Below are positions 8,028-17,200 of a DNA stretch of 64,000 nt, piece after piece. Within the stretch, counting starts at the first letter, position 1; the number at the start of each line of letters is the position of its first letter. The stretch covers positions 1 to 64,000 of the forward strand of contig SECP01000023.1 in the NCBI GenBank assembly GCA_004193285.1, written 5' to 3'. Origin of the DNA: Myxococcales bacterium. Its GTDB lineage: Bacteria > Myxococcota_A > Polyangia > Polyangiales > Polyangiaceae. The notes beneath the pieces were generated by a model. It saw only the letters and a list, made by a program, of their open reading frames with translations, had not been told where the DNA came from and searched no databases. A program made the position numbers and the translations under genes.

Positions 8028-10037
8028 ATGGAAAATCCGCTCCTGTCCGTTGGCCTCAACGTCCCCTTCGATCGCATTTCGGCCGAGCACGTGGAGCCCG
8101 CCATCACGGAGCTCATCCGCCGCTCGGAAGCCGCGCTGGACGCGATAGAGAGCGCGCCTCGCACCTACGACTCCACCCTCGGCGCCCTGGAGCGGGCGAC
8201 GGAGCAGCTGGAGCTTTCGATGAGCATCGTGGAGCACCTGGAGAGCGTGGCGACGACGCCAGCCCTGCGCGACGCCTACAACGCGGTGCTACCCAACGTG
8301 AGCGCGTTTTGGTCCAGCATCGCTCTGCGCGACGGGCTCTACCGCGCGCTCGCGGAGCTCGCGGGGACTCCCGAGGCCCAATCGCTGGAGCCCACGAAGA
8401 AGCGCCTCCTGGACAAAACGCTGGCGGACTTTCGTCGTCAAGGCGCCGAGCTGCCCGCAGCGGACAAAGAGAAACTGAAGGACTTGGATCGCGAGCTGAG
8501 CGTGGTGACGACCAAGTTCTCGCAAAACGTGCTGGACGCAACGAACGCGTTCGAGCTCGTGATCGAGGACGAGGCGCGCCTCGCCGGCCTGCCAGAGTCC
8601 GCTCGGGCAATGGCGCGCGAGGCGGCCGAGGCCAAGGGAAAGGCCGGTTACCGCTTCACGCTCCAGGCTCCGAGCGTGACGGCCGTGCTCACCTACGCGG
8701 ACGACGCCGCGCTCCGCCAGGCGATCTGGACCGCCTTCAACGCGCGCGGTACGGAAGCCGCCTTCGACAACCGCCCGCTCATCGGCAAGCTTTTGGGCCT
8801 GCGCCGCGCCCGCGCCCGGCTGCTCGGTTTCAAGGACTTCGCCGACCTCGTGACGGACGATCGCATGGCGAAGGACGGCCGGAGCGCGCAGACCTTCATC
8901 ACGGACCTCACCGAAAAGTCGGTTGCCGCTTTCGAGCGCGAGAAGCAGGAGCTAGCGGATTTTGCGAGCTCACTCGGCGCAAAGCTCCCCCTCTCCCCGT
9001 GGGACGTCGGGTACTACGTGGAAAAGCTCCGCAAGGCTCGCTTCGAGCTGGACGAAGAAGAGCTGCGCGCCTACTTCCCGGCCGAGCGCGCGCTGCAAGG
9101 CGCCTTCGAGGTTGCGGAGCGCCTGTACGGCGTGAAGATCGAGAAGTTGCAGGGCGTGCCGGTGTGGGACCCGAGCGTCACGAGCCACGAGATCAAGGAC
9201 GAAAGCGGCGCGCGCCTCGGGCTGTTCCACGTGGACCTGTACCCGCGCGAGAACAAGCGCGGAGGCGCGTGGATGCACGGGCTACTCGCGGCGGTGCCGC
9301 CGACGCCCAACTTGGCCGTATTTTGCTGCAACTCGAGCCCGCCGAGCGGCGGTAAGCCGTCCTTGCTCCTGCACCGAGACGTGGAGACGCTCTTTCACGA
9401 GTTCGGCCACCTGCTGCACCACTGCTTGAGCCGCGTGAGCGTGCGCAGCCTCGCCGGCACCCGCGTCGCGCAGGATTTCGTCGAGCTCCCCTCACAAATC
9501 ATGGAGAATTGGTGCTCCGAGCGCGAAGCGCTGGGCCTGTTCGCCGCGCACTACGAGACCGGCGCTCCCCTCCCGGAGGCGCTGCTCCAGCGGCTCCACG
9601 CGGTCCGCACGTTCCGCGCCGCCAGCATGCAGATGCGCCAGCTCGGTTTTGCGGCCGTCGACCTGGCCCTGCATATCGACTACTCGGAGGAGCGAGATGG
9701 GGACGTGATCGCGTATGGCAACAGCGTGCTCCAGCGCTACGCGGCCAGTGAGCTCCCTCACGACTACGGCATGCTCGCGGGCTTCCTGCATCTGTTCTCG
9801 CACCCGGTCGGCTACGCTGCCGGCTACTACTCGTACAAGTGGGCCGAGGTGCTGGACGCCGACGCTTTCGGTCGGTTCAAGCGCGAAGGCATTTTCAACG
9901 AGTCCGTAGGCCGCGCCTTCCGGGACTCGATCCTGTCGCAGGGCGACGCGCGCGATCCAATGGACCTGTTCATCAGCTTCATGGGCAGGAAGCCGGATCC
10001 GCAGGCGCTCCTGGTTCGGCAAGGGCTCGCGGCTTGA
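8028..10037 (+). CDS. prlC: Oligopeptidase A-type M3 metallopeptidase
   Basis: This cytoplasmic zinc endopeptidase degrades short peptides, including cleaved signal peptides in bacteria with characterised homologues. It has 669 residues, the normal length for M3A enzymes. The zinc motif HEFGH is at 457-461, with the third ligand expected in the conserved block about 25 residues downstream (VELPSQIMENW). The C-terminal HPVGYAAGYYSYKWAEVLDADAF stretch is also characteristic. ATG 8028 is the only start before the first conserved block. The stop overlaps the TTG start of the next gene (TTGA), implying co-translation. Confidence 0.92.
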   Translation: MENPLLSVGLNVPFDRISAEHVEPAITELIRRSEAALDAIESAPRTYDSTLGALERATEQLELSMSIVEHLESVATTPALRDAYNAVLPNVSAFWSSIALRDGLYRALAELAGTPEAQSLEPTKKRLLDKTLADFRRQGAELPAADKEKLKDLDRELSVVTTKFSQNVLDATNAFELVIEDEARLAGLPESARAMAREAAEAKGKAGYRFTLQAPSVTAVLTYADDAALRQAIWTAFNARGTEAAFDNRPLIGKLLGLRRARARLLGFKDFADLVTDDRMAKDGRSAQTFITDLTEKSVAAFEREKQELADFASSLGAKLPLSPWDVGYYVEKLRKARFELDEEELRAYFPAERALQGAFEVAERLYGVKIEKLQGVPVWDPSVTSHEIKDESGARLGLFHVDLYPRENKRGGAWMHGLLAAVPPTPNLAVFCCNSSPPSGGKPSLLLHRDVETLFHEFGHLLHHCLSRVSVRSLAGTRVAQDFVELPSQIMENWCSEREALGLFAAHYETGAPLPEALLQRLHAVRTFRAASMQMRQLGFAAVDLALHIDYSEERDGDVIAYGNSVLQRYAASELPHDYGMLAGFLHLFSHPVGYAAGYYSYKWAEVLDADAFGRFKREGIFNESVGRAFRDSILSQGDARDPMDLFISFMGRKPDPQALLVRQGLAA

Positions 10038-10708
10038 GCGGCCCGCGCTGGACGACCGGTATCGGTATCACTCTTGGGGGCGTGGGCGGCGCGGTAGCGG
10101 CGCTCCTCGGGGCTCCGAGCCGGCCCCCAGCGCCGCCGGTGGCGGCAGCTCCGGTCGCCGGCGATCCGGGCGTCGTGGCCCCAGCGCGTTCAAGTCCCGC
10201 TGCCAGCCCCGCGCCCCCGGGCAGCGCGCAGGTCCCGGTCGCGGCGGCTCGCAGCGCCGGCCCCGCCGCGAGCAGCGCCGGCCCCGCCGCGAGCAGCGCC
10301 GCCCCCGCGAGCAGCGCCGGCCCCGCGAGCAGCGCCGCGCCCCCCGCGCCCGGGGGAGTCATCCCCGCCGCGCTCGACCTGCCCAACACCCTCCAGGCGC
10401 TCCTTCGAGCGGAGGTGCTCTGCGATCGGAAGCAGCAGTACGACGAGTGCTCGCGCGCGGCGGAGGCGCTCGAGAAGGGCACCGCCGGCGAAGTGGACGC
10501 GGTGCAGGCCAGGCGCTTTCGGAAGATCGCGCTCACCTACTTGGTCAAGGAGTGTGAGGGCGGTGACCCACATGCCTGTTTCATCATGGCCGCCAAGTAC
10601 CGAGCCGGCACCGAGCTCAAGTCGAGCCCGGTGCGCGCCGCCGCGCTGGAGACGCGCGGTCTCGAGCTATGCCGTCTGAGGAGCGCGCCCGAGTGCCCCG
10701 CGCGTTAG
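10034..10708 (+). CDS. Membrane-anchored Ala/Pro-repeat protein with Cys-rich C-terminus
   Basis: This 224-residue protein is unrecognised. TTG at 10034 overlaps the prlC stop (TTGA); the frame runs further upstream only as a shadow of prlC. A hydrophobic segment (TTGIGITLGGVGGAVAALLG, about 7-26) is followed by an Ala/Pro/Ser linker with repeated SAGPAAS units (about 70-105). A helical C-terminal domain then has regularly spaced Cys residues (AEVLCDRKQQYDEC, KECEGGDPHAC, GLELCRLRSAPEC) that recall Sel1-like or TPR-like repeats. It is probably anchored in the inner membrane with the Cys-rich domain in the periplasm. Function is unknown. Confidence 0.6.
   Translation: MSGPRWTTGIGITLGGVGGAVAALLGAPSRPPAPPVAAAPVAGDPGVVAPARSSPAASPAPPGSAQVPVAAARSAGPAASSAGPAASSAAPASSAGPASSAAPPAPGGVIPAALDLPNTLQALLRAEVLCDRKQQYDECSRAAEALEKGTAGEVDAVQARRFRKIALTYLVKECEGGDPHACFIMAAKYRAGTELKSSPVRAAALETRGLELCRLRSAPECPAR
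10251..10339 (+). repeat. Short tandem repeat encoding SAGPAAS units
   Basis: Units of 21, 21, 18 and 18 bp built on agcagcgccggccccgc follow each other inside the preceding gene, with a partial unit at each end. All units keep the frame (multiples of 3), so copy-number change would alter linker length without breaking the protein. Confidence 0.8.
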
Positions 10709-10726
10709 CCGCGGAAGAGCCCCCGC

Positions 10727-12592
10727 TCAGTCCAGCTGCACGGTGAGCGCTTGGCTCTCCGGCGTGAGCTCCACGCGCGCCACCTTGCGCTGATTGCCGC
10801 TCTTCACCTCGACCTCGTACGTGCCAAAGAACGCGCGGGCGGCGTACGCGCCGCTGTTGTCCGTCTTGCCGGCCACGTTGGTGCGGAAGGTCTCGAGCAC
10901 GAGCTTGCGGTAGGCGGCGCCGGAGGGCTTGAGTGACCAATCCTGCCGGAAAATCGGCGCATTTTTGTGCCAGTGCGCGCCGTCCCAGAAACCCCACATG
11001 AGCACGCCACCAACCGCAGGGTGACTGAACATGGTCGTATAAAAGTCGCGCGTGAAGCGGGCCGCGAGCTCCTCGTCGTCCACGTCCACGTCGTACTCCG
11101 TGATCCAGATCTGCTTACCCAGCTTGGCGTAGCGGTCCAGCAGCTTGAGCAGGTCCGCCGGGCCGGTGAGGGAGGAGCCAAAGTGGCCCTGCATACCGAC
11201 TCCATCTAGGGGCGCTCCTTTGCCGATGAGGAGCTTTATCACGCGCTCGTAGTTGTCCCGATGCGCGGTGGTCCCGCCGCCGCCCGAGAGGATGGCGTAG
11301 TCATTGATGAACAGCTTCGCGCTCGGGTCCGCGGCGCGGGCCAGCTTGAACCACTCGACCATGACGTCCTCCCCCAGAATGTCCATGAGGTCGTGATTGT
11401 CGAACGGCTCGTTCAAGACGTCCCAATGGGCAAGCTTGCCGCGCATCGCGGTTGCGAGCTCGGTGACATGCTGGCTCACGGCGGCGCGCAGCTTGGGCGG
11501 GTCCTTCTCGAGCGGCTTCACGCTGCGCGGCAGGTTGCGAAAGCTCGGCCAAACCAGCACGTGGCCGCGCGTCGCGATGCCTCGTTGCGCAAGCCAGTCC
11601 ACCCCTTTGGTCGCGGTCTCCACCGTCCACCCTTCGCCCCAGTCGCCGGCGAGCGGCTGCCACTTCAAGTTGTTCTCCAGCACCGCGACGTTGAACAGCT
11701 CGCCCACCGCCTTCTTGTACTCGTCGTTGCCGGGGCGAGTCAGCGTCTGCGCGACGACCGCCGAGCCGAAGCCGAACGCTTGCTTGGTCTGGCGGAGCGC
11801 GACCTCGGCGCCTGCCACCGGCTTCTTCTGTTTGTCCAGCACCCGCACGACGAGCTCTCGCTTGCGCACCTTCTCGATGCGCTCGGCCGCCTCGGTTCGC
11901 CAGGGCGCGTCCTCCTCCATGCCGGGATACTCGAGCGGAGTCGTCGGCAGATCCGCCAGCGCCAGCTGGCTACCGAAGTTTTCCACCGTGACGCCGCCGA
12001 TCAGCAAGGTCTGTGGCTCGTAGCCGAGGCGGAACAGCAGCTGGGCGTCCCCAGCCGCGTAGGAGCGCTCCGCCTTGAAGCGCACGAGGAACTTCTTCCA
12101 CTCCGAGGCCGCGCGCAGCGGGTAACTCACGGACTTGCTCCAAGGCTCCCGCGAGAGCTCCATCACGAATTCGGTCTGCGCTTCGCCACTCTCGGCGCGG
12201 GACGCCTCCGCCTTCACGTACACGGTGGCGAGGAGCACGTCCCCGACCTTCACCGCCTGCGCCACCTTCTGCCCGAGCTGCACGTCCCAGGGATTTTGAT
12301 TCTTCTCCTTCACCTCGACGCGCACCGCCTTCGCGAAGGGCTGCCCTTCGACTGGCACGATAGAGACGGCGGCGCGCTCTGCCTTCCCCTGCACCCCGAA
12401 GGCCTCGATGCCGGTGCCGGCCAGCTCTTGGCCTTTGACTTGGCCGTACTTGCCGGTGGGTGCGTCGGTCTTGCCGGGCGGGGCCGAATCTTGCGCGGTG
12501 GTCACTGCGGGCGGAGCCTCCTGGCGCTGTTTGAGACAGGCCGTCGGCGAAAGCAAGAGGCACGCAGCGACTAGGCATCCGAGGGAGCGCAT
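10727..12592 (-). CDS. GH10 endo-1,4-beta-xylanase, lipoprotein
   Basis: This 621-residue protein is predicted to hydrolyse xylan at the cell surface. ATG 12592 gives a signal peptide with lipobox PTAC followed by KQRQE; 12 further upstream codons add nothing. Residues about 50-215 form a beta-rich carbohydrate-binding-like module. The catalytic domain (about 235-570) has the acid/base motif WDVLNEPFDN and the nucleophile motif WITEYDVDVDD, both with the expected Glu. Other GH10 blocks such as RGHVLVWPS are present. A C-terminal module (KTDNSGAYAARAFFGTYEVEV) resembles carboxypeptidase-regulatory-like folds. It converges on the preceding gene with an 18-nt gap. Confidence 0.88.
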   Translation of the reverse strand: MRSLGCLVAACLLLSPTACLKQRQEAPPAVTTAQDSAPPGKTDAPTGKYGQVKGQELAGTGIEAFGVQGKAERAAVSIVPVEGQPFAKAVRVEVKEKNQNPWDVQLGQKVAQAVKVGDVLLATVYVKAEASRAESGEAQTEFVMELSREPWSKSVSYPLRAASEWKKFLVRFKAERSYAAGDAQLLFRLGYEPQTLLIGGVTVENFGSQLALADLPTTPLEYPGMEEDAPWRTEAAERIEKVRKRELVVRVLDKQKKPVAGAEVALRQTKQAFGFGSAVVAQTLTRPGNDEYKKAVGELFNVAVLENNLKWQPLAGDWGEGWTVETATKGVDWLAQRGIATRGHVLVWPSFRNLPRSVKPLEKDPPKLRAAVSQHVTELATAMRGKLAHWDVLNEPFDNHDLMDILGEDVMVEWFKLARAADPSAKLFINDYAILSGGGGTTAHRDNYERVIKLLIGKGAPLDGVGMQGHFGSSLTGPADLLKLLDRYAKLGKQIWITEYDVDVDDEELAARFTRDFYTTMFSHPAVGGVLMWGFWDGAHWHKNAPIFRQDWSLKPSGAAYRKLVLETFRTNVAGKTDNSGAYAARAFFGTYEVEVKSGNQRKVARVELTPESQALTVQLD

Positions 12593-12824
12593 ACCGACTC
12601 GGTAGCAAGCGCGCGCACCGGCGGCCATCGAGCATTCGCTCGGTTTGCTGGACTAAGTTACTGAAGCGCCGCATTTTTCCAAGGCCCTGCCGCGCGCCAG
12701 ACCGCAAGATTTCGAGCGAGTCGCGACCTCGAGCCGCACGAGAAAAGGCCAAAAAGTCGGCCTTTGGGGGCACCCTCGCCACGGAAGCCAAACCTCCGTA
12801 TCTTCGTGCCCGTTGGCTCCTCGG
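12593..12824. promoter_or_regulatory. Divergent intergenic region with a GGCC hairpin
   Basis: This stretch separates the xylanase gene from the divergent small lipoprotein-msrP operon and must contain both promoters. One clear structure is AAAGGCC (12744-12750) paired with GGCCTTT (12759-12765) across an 8-nt loop. It sits about 60 nt before the lipoprotein start and could be an operator or leader hairpin. No -35/-10 pair stands out. Confidence 0.4.
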
Positions 12825-13136
12825 ATGCACCCTCGGCTACGACCACTCAGTCACGCACGCGGTGGCGGGCGAGCGCTGCTGTGCTTCGCGGCGCTGGTAG
12901 TGAGTCTCGCTTCCGCCTGCTCGCGACCACGGCCCGCGCTGAGCCAGAGCAGCCAGGCGCCCGAATACTCGGGTCGCTGGGCCAGCGAACCGGTGCTGCC
13001 TGCTCAAGCGTTGACCGGGGGCGCTGGCGAAACCGCGCCACCTCCCCCACCGCCTTGTGCGCCCGCGCCTTCCGCGACCGCGCCGCTCGAGCCGCCCACC
13101 CCGCCTCCGCCCGCGAGCGTTCCCGAGGTGCCGTGA
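12825..13136 (+). CDS. Small Pro-rich lipoprotein upstream of msrP
   Basis: This 103-residue protein starts at ATG 12825. It has a basic N-terminus, a hydrophobic core (LLCFAALVVSLAS) and a SAC lipobox, followed by a low-complexity Pro/Ala/Ser tail with no recognisable domain. Its stop overlaps the msrP start by one base (TGATG), so it is translated with msrP. Its role is unknown; the linkage suggests an envelope function. A TTG four codons earlier is a weaker start. Confidence 0.6.
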   Translation: MHPRLRPLSHARGGGRALLCFAALVVSLASACSRPRPALSQSSQAPEYSGRWASEPVLPAQALTGGAGETAPPPPPPCAPAPSATAPLEPPTPPPPASVPEVP

Positions 13137-14134
13137 TGCCCCGCTTGCCGCCGGAGCCGCCGGCCGCGGAGATTACCTCCCCGGAGCTCTACGCGAAGCG
13201 CCGCGACTTCCTCAAACAAGGCTCGCTCTACGTCGCTACCAGCGCCGGCGTGACCTTGGCACTGTCGCAGCTCTCCAGCCTCGGCAGCGCGGATCCTCCG
13301 CGAAAGCCCCCACCGTTGCCGGCGGTGGGGGCCGGCTCGGAGCCGTGGGTCGTGGAAAAGCGAGGCCATTTTACCGTCCCGGAGCCCACGACACCGTACG
13401 AGGACGTCACCACTTACAATAACTATTACGAGCTCGGTCTCTCCAAGTCCGCACCCGCCGAAGAGGCGTACCACCTCAAGCCACGACCTTGGACGGTCCG
13501 CATCACCGGGGAGGTCAAGGCGCCGCAGACGGTGGACGTGGATACCTTGCGACGCTGGTTCGGCTTGGAAGAGCGCATCTATCGCATGCGCTGCGTCGAG
13601 GCGTGGTCGATGGTCATCCCTTGGCTAGGCTTTCCGCTGGCGGAGCTGATCCGGCGCGTCGAGCCCACGTCGCGCGCCAAGTACGTGTCTTTTCAGACCC
13701 TGCTGGATCCCGAGCAACTCCCGAATCAGGGGAGCCGGGTGCTGCCGTGGCCCTACGTAGAAGCCCTGCGTATGGACGAAGCGACGCACCCGCTAACGCT
13801 GCTGGCTCTCGGTCTGTACGGCGCGCCCCTGCCGGGTCAGAACGGGGCTCCCCTACGCCTCGTAGTACCCTGGAAATACGGCTTCAAAGGCGCAAAATCC
13901 ATCGTCGAGATCCGTTTCACGGAAACTCAACCGGCCACGACGTGGAACCGCGCGGCTCCGGACGAATACGGCTTCCTTGCCAACGTCAACCCGGAGGTGG
14001 ACCACCCGCGCTGGAGCCAGGCGACCGAGCGGCGCATCGGGGACCTCACGAGGCGCGCGACCCTGCCCTTCAATGGCTACGCCGCCGACGTCGCGCACCT
14101 CTACGCGGGCGCGGACCTGCGACGGTGGTTCTGA
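13136..14134 (+). CDS. msrP: MsrP, periplasmic methionine-sulfoxide reductase catalytic subunit
   Basis: This molybdopterin enzyme (formerly YedY) reduces methionine sulfoxide in oxidised periplasmic proteins, taking electrons from the quinone pool through MsrQ. It has 332 residues. The Tat signal KRRDFLK lies near residue 22, ahead of a hydrophobic stretch. The cofactor-binding cysteine is C153 in RMRCVEAWSMVIPWLGFPL, a hallmark of the family, and the C-terminal WKYGFKGAKSIV block is also conserved. The start overlaps the upstream lipoprotein stop. The reductase looks intact, but the membrane partner immediately downstream is broken, so its electron supply is uncertain. Confidence 0.92.
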   Translation: MPRLPPEPPAAEITSPELYAKRRDFLKQGSLYVATSAGVTLALSQLSSLGSADPPRKPPPLPAVGAGSEPWVVEKRGHFTVPEPTTPYEDVTTYNNYYELGLSKSAPAEEAYHLKPRPWTVRITGEVKAPQTVDVDTLRRWFGLEERIYRMRCVEAWSMVIPWLGFPLAELIRRVEPTSRAKYVSFQTLLDPEQLPNQGSRVLPWPYVEALRMDEATHPLTLLALGLYGAPLPGQNGAPLRLVVPWKYGFKGAKSIVEIRFTETQPATTWNRAAPDEYGFLANVNPEVDHPRWSQATERRIGDLTRRATLPFNGYAADVAHLYAGADLRRWF

Positions 14135-14136
14135 GC

Positions 14137-14648
14137 ATGGCGCCGCGCTCTCGTCAGGCGTACCTCGCGCCCGCGATCGTGACGGGCTGGCTCGGCACGC
14201 TCGCTCTGCTCGGCTGGCGCGTGGCCAGCCATCGGCTCGGCGCGAACCCGGTCGCCACCGCCGTGAACCAGCTCGGGCTCTTGGCGTTGCTCCTGCTCGT
14301 CGCTTCGTCTATCTGGGGGCCGATCAGGGCTTCGACGTGGGCGCGGTGCTGGAGGACATTCGCAAGAGGCCGTTCATCTTCAACGGGTTCTGCGCGCTGG
14401 TTCTGCTCCTCCCGCTCGCGTGGACGTCGTCCAAAGCGGCGGTCAAGCGGCTCGGGTTCCCGGTGTGGCAGCGCCTGCACCGCCTCGTGTACGTCGTGGC
14501 GGTGCTCGCCGCGCTCCACTTCTACCAGCGCGTCAAAGTCGACCATACCCAGCCATTGCTCTACGCCGCCATCGTGCTCGCGGGCTTCGGCATCCGCCTC
14601 TTTGCGTGGCGCTTGAAAAACAGGAGTCGAAGCGCGCGGGCTAGTTGA
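14137..14648 (+). pseudogene. msrQ: msrQ with internal deletion and frameshift
   Basis: This is the remnant of the haem-binding membrane subunit that feeds electrons to MsrP. From ATG 14137 the frame reads a normal MsrQ N-terminus through NQLGLLALLLLVAS. At about 14300-14310 the similarity moves to another frame and resumes with FVYLGADQGFDVGAVLEDI, continuing to the stop at 14648. From memory of the family, roughly 35-37 residues are missing between the two parts, including the helix carrying the first haem-ligand His (the ATLH region). The later LHRLVYV and LHFYQ histidines remain. The frame change fits a deletion of 3n+1 bases. It could be a true pseudogene or an assembly error. Confidence 0.8.
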
Positions 14649-14657
14649 GCTCGGAGC

Positions 14658-15518
14658 TCAAGCTTTGACCGCCGTCGCCGCGAGCTGAGCGGCGAGGACG
14701 CGCTCGGCCTCACCGATCACGCGCGAGTAAGGGTCGAAGCGCTCATCGCCCGAAATTTCGCGCGCTCGCTGGGACATGGGCGCGCCCTGGGCGGAGGGGA
14801 CCGGATGCGGATGCGGCGTCATGTGCCGCCCCGCCTGCTGAGTGAAGCTCGCGATGCTCGAGGCGCGCGCGGCGCGGTCGACGCGGATGCGGCCGAGCAG
14901 CGCCAGGCGGTCCACCAAGGTGTCCAGCGCGCTGGCGGGGCTCGCCGCGGCAATGCCAAGCGACCTAAAATCGAACGACCGGGCGTCGATGCGCGCGATC
15001 CAGGGCACGGAGTGGAAGTGCAGGTCCGCCGTCGCAAACGCCTCGAAGCCTATCGGCGGCGAAGATTCACGAAAGACCTGCAAGTCGCTCGCGTCTGGCA
15101 CGACGGCGCGGAACGTCGCGCTGCTCGTAGCGCTGCCGGCAGAGCGCGCCCCCCCTTTGCCGACCTGGGCCTCGCCGCGCACGATGCAGCAGAGGGCCGC
15201 GACCGGTACCTCCATCGCGCGCTCGCGCAGCTCGAGCGTGAGCGCTTGCCCTTCCACGCGCAGCCCCTTGAGGGCAACGATCGGTCGCGCCGGGTCGGTC
15301 GCGACCTCGCGAGCGATCACGACCACCGGTAAGCCGGCGGCCTTCAACGATGCCGCGAGCCGCTGCGCCTCCACCTCGTCCGCCAGCGCCTTGAGGAGGC
15401 CCCACATGCCGGGCTTCAGCCGAGAGCGTAGGTCGTAGGCCACCATGCCCGTCACTTGGGACAGGCGTTGGTAATCAGCGTCGCCACCCGCGAAGCTCGG
15501 ACCGACGAGGACCAGCAT
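14658..15518 (-). CDS. Hypothetical protein, 286 aa
   Basis: I do not recognise this gene. The ATG at 15518 begins MLVLVGPSFAGGDADYQRL. There is no signal peptide or membrane segment. The first half alternates hydrophobic strands and helices (VVVIAREVATDPARPIVALKGLRVEG), and the central part contains DLHFHSVPWIARIDARSFDFRSLG. The tail is His/Pro-rich (HMTPHPHPVP) and ends in a helix. Codon use matches neighbouring genes and the frame is clean over 861 bases, so it is very likely real. It is convergent with the msrQ remnant and stands alone. Confidence 0.65.
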   Translation of the reverse strand: MLVLVGPSFAGGDADYQRLSQVTGMVAYDLRSRLKPGMWGLLKALADEVEAQRLAASLKAAGLPVVVIAREVATDPARPIVALKGLRVEGQALTLELRERAMEVPVAALCCIVRGEAQVGKGGARSAGSATSSATFRAVVPDASDLQVFRESSPPIGFEAFATADLHFHSVPWIARIDARSFDFRSLGIAAASPASALDTLVDRLALLGRIRVDRAARASSIASFTQQAGRHMTPHPHPVPSAQGAPMSQRAREISGDERFDPYSRVIGEAERVLAAQLAATAVKA

Positions 15519-15658
15519 CGAAAATCCTCCTGAACATAGCGCACTACGTCGCCCGAGGCTTGCGCGCCGGCCGCTCCGCCAGGGCGGCGGCTCACTTCAG
15601 GAAGCGCTTATTTCTCGCGGCTGACAGGCGCACCAAAACACGTGGTAGATCCCGCCCC

Positions 15659-17200
15659 ATGCCCGTTAAGCGACGAGCCCTGAGGCTCTCCCTGCTCCCG
15701 CTCGCATTCCTGTCGGCGCTGTCGCTGCAAGGCCTTGCGCCGAGCGTCGGCCTGGCCGCGGAGAAAGGCCGGCTTTCTCAGCCCAACGTCAAGCCGGCGG
15801 CGGACCCGGTACAGCTCTCACTCAACCGCTTTCGCCTGAGCATTCAGCGGCTGACGCTGGAAAACGGCCTGCGCTTGGTGCTCGCGCCGGACCAAAACGC
15901 CAAAACCGTGGCGGTGTCGGTGACCTACGGCGTGGGCTCGCGCGACGAAGGTCCGGGGCAGAGCGGCTTCGCTCACTTGTTCGAGCACATGATGTTCCAA
16001 GGCAGTGAGCGAGTGGCGAAGGGCCAGCACTTCACGCTCATCTCCGAGCGTGGCGGGAGCCTCAACGGCACCACCAGCGCGGACCGCACGAACTACTTCG
16101 AGGTGCTGCCTTCTAGCGAGCTCTCGCTCGCGCTCTGGCTCGAGGCGGACCGCATGCGCGCCCTGGCCGTGAACGCGGACAACTTCGAAAACCAGCGGGC
16201 GGTGGTGAAGGAGGAGTACCGCATGCGGTACGAAAACACCGCCTACATGACGGGCATGATGCGTCTCGGCGAGCTCACTTTCGCGGACTACCCTCCGTAC
16301 ACGCGCCCGACGATTGGCAGCATGCAGGACCTGGACGCGGCCAAGCTCGAGTGGGTCAAGACCTTCTACGACTCTCACTACGCGCCCAAAAACGCGGTGC
16401 TCACGATCACCGGGGACTTCGACGCGGACGAAGCGGTCAAGCTCGCCCGGCAGTACTTCGGCCCCATCGACAAACCGGTCGCGCCGCGGGCTCCCTTCCC
16501 CGCGATGCCGACTCAGGTCAGCCCGCGCAAAGACGTGGTCAAGGACGCCAACGCGAAGACGCCTGGCTTCTACTTCGGCTTCTTGATCCCGCCTTCGCGG
16601 TCGCCCGAGCACTACGCGCTGGAGCTCGCGGTAGCGATCTTGGCGGACGGCGAGAGCTCACGGCTGGAGCGGCTCCTGGTGAGGGACCGCGCCGTCGCGC
16701 AGCGCGTGTCGGCATGGACTCACGACTACGTAGGCGCGGACCAGCTGGCCATCACCGCGGTGCTCACCGAAAAAGCAAAGCTTGGCGACGTCGAAAAGCT
16801 CGTGGAAGCGGAGCTTGCCAAGCTGGCGCGCACCCCCGTTGCCGAAGCCGAGCTGCAAAAGATCAAGACCCGGGTCCGAAGCTCGTTCGTGTTCGGGTTG
16901 CAGACGAACCTGAGCCGAGCGACCCGCCTGGGAGAGTACGAGTCGTACTTCGGTGACGCCCGCCTGCTGGGGCTCGAGCTCGCCTCGTACCAGAGCGTCA
17001 CTCCCGCGGAGATTCAGGCCGCGGTGAAGAAGTACCTCGGCCCGGAGCGTCGGCAGTTGGTAGAGGTCCTACCGGCGGACGCCGCGCCGGTGGCGGCCGC
17101 CCCGCCCGGCGCCCCCACCAACTCCAAGCCCGCGGCGACCCCCGCTGCGAAACCTCCCGCTCCTCCTGCCCCTGCTGCCAAGAAAGGAGGTGCTCCATGA
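15659..17200 (+). CDS. M16 family zinc peptidase, catalytic subunit
   Basis: This is a predicted periplasmic or outer-membrane-facing metallopeptidase of the pitrilysin/PqqL family. ATG 15659 yields 513 residues with a signal peptide (MPVKRRALRLSLLPLAFLSALSLQG) and possible AxA cleavage; the frame extends 33 codons upstream without one. The inverted zinc motif HLFEH is at 106-110, and the distal Glu ligand falls at E185 in VVKEE, the correct spacing for M16. Two M16 half-domains are followed by an Ala/Pro tail after about 475. The stop overlaps the next gene (ATGA), which encodes a second M16 subunit without the zinc site. Confidence 0.9.
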   Translation: MPVKRRALRLSLLPLAFLSALSLQGLAPSVGLAAEKGRLSQPNVKPAADPVQLSLNRFRLSIQRLTLENGLRLVLAPDQNAKTVAVSVTYGVGSRDEGPGQSGFAHLFEHMMFQGSERVAKGQHFTLISERGGSLNGTTSADRTNYFEVLPSSELSLALWLEADRMRALAVNADNFENQRAVVKEEYRMRYENTAYMTGMMRLGELTFADYPPYTRPTIGSMQDLDAAKLEWVKTFYDSHYAPKNAVLTITGDFDADEAVKLARQYFGPIDKPVAPRAPFPAMPTQVSPRKDVVKDANAKTPGFYFGFLIPPSRSPEHYALELAVAILADGESSRLERLLVRDRAVAQRVSAWTHDYVGADQLAITAVLTEKAKLGDVEKLVEAELAKLARTPVAEAELQKIKTRVRSSFVFGLQTNLSRATRLGEYESYFGDARLLGLELASYQSVTPAEIQAAVKKYLGPERRQLVEVLPADAAPVAAAPPGAPTNSKPAATPAAKPPAPPAPAAKKGGAP

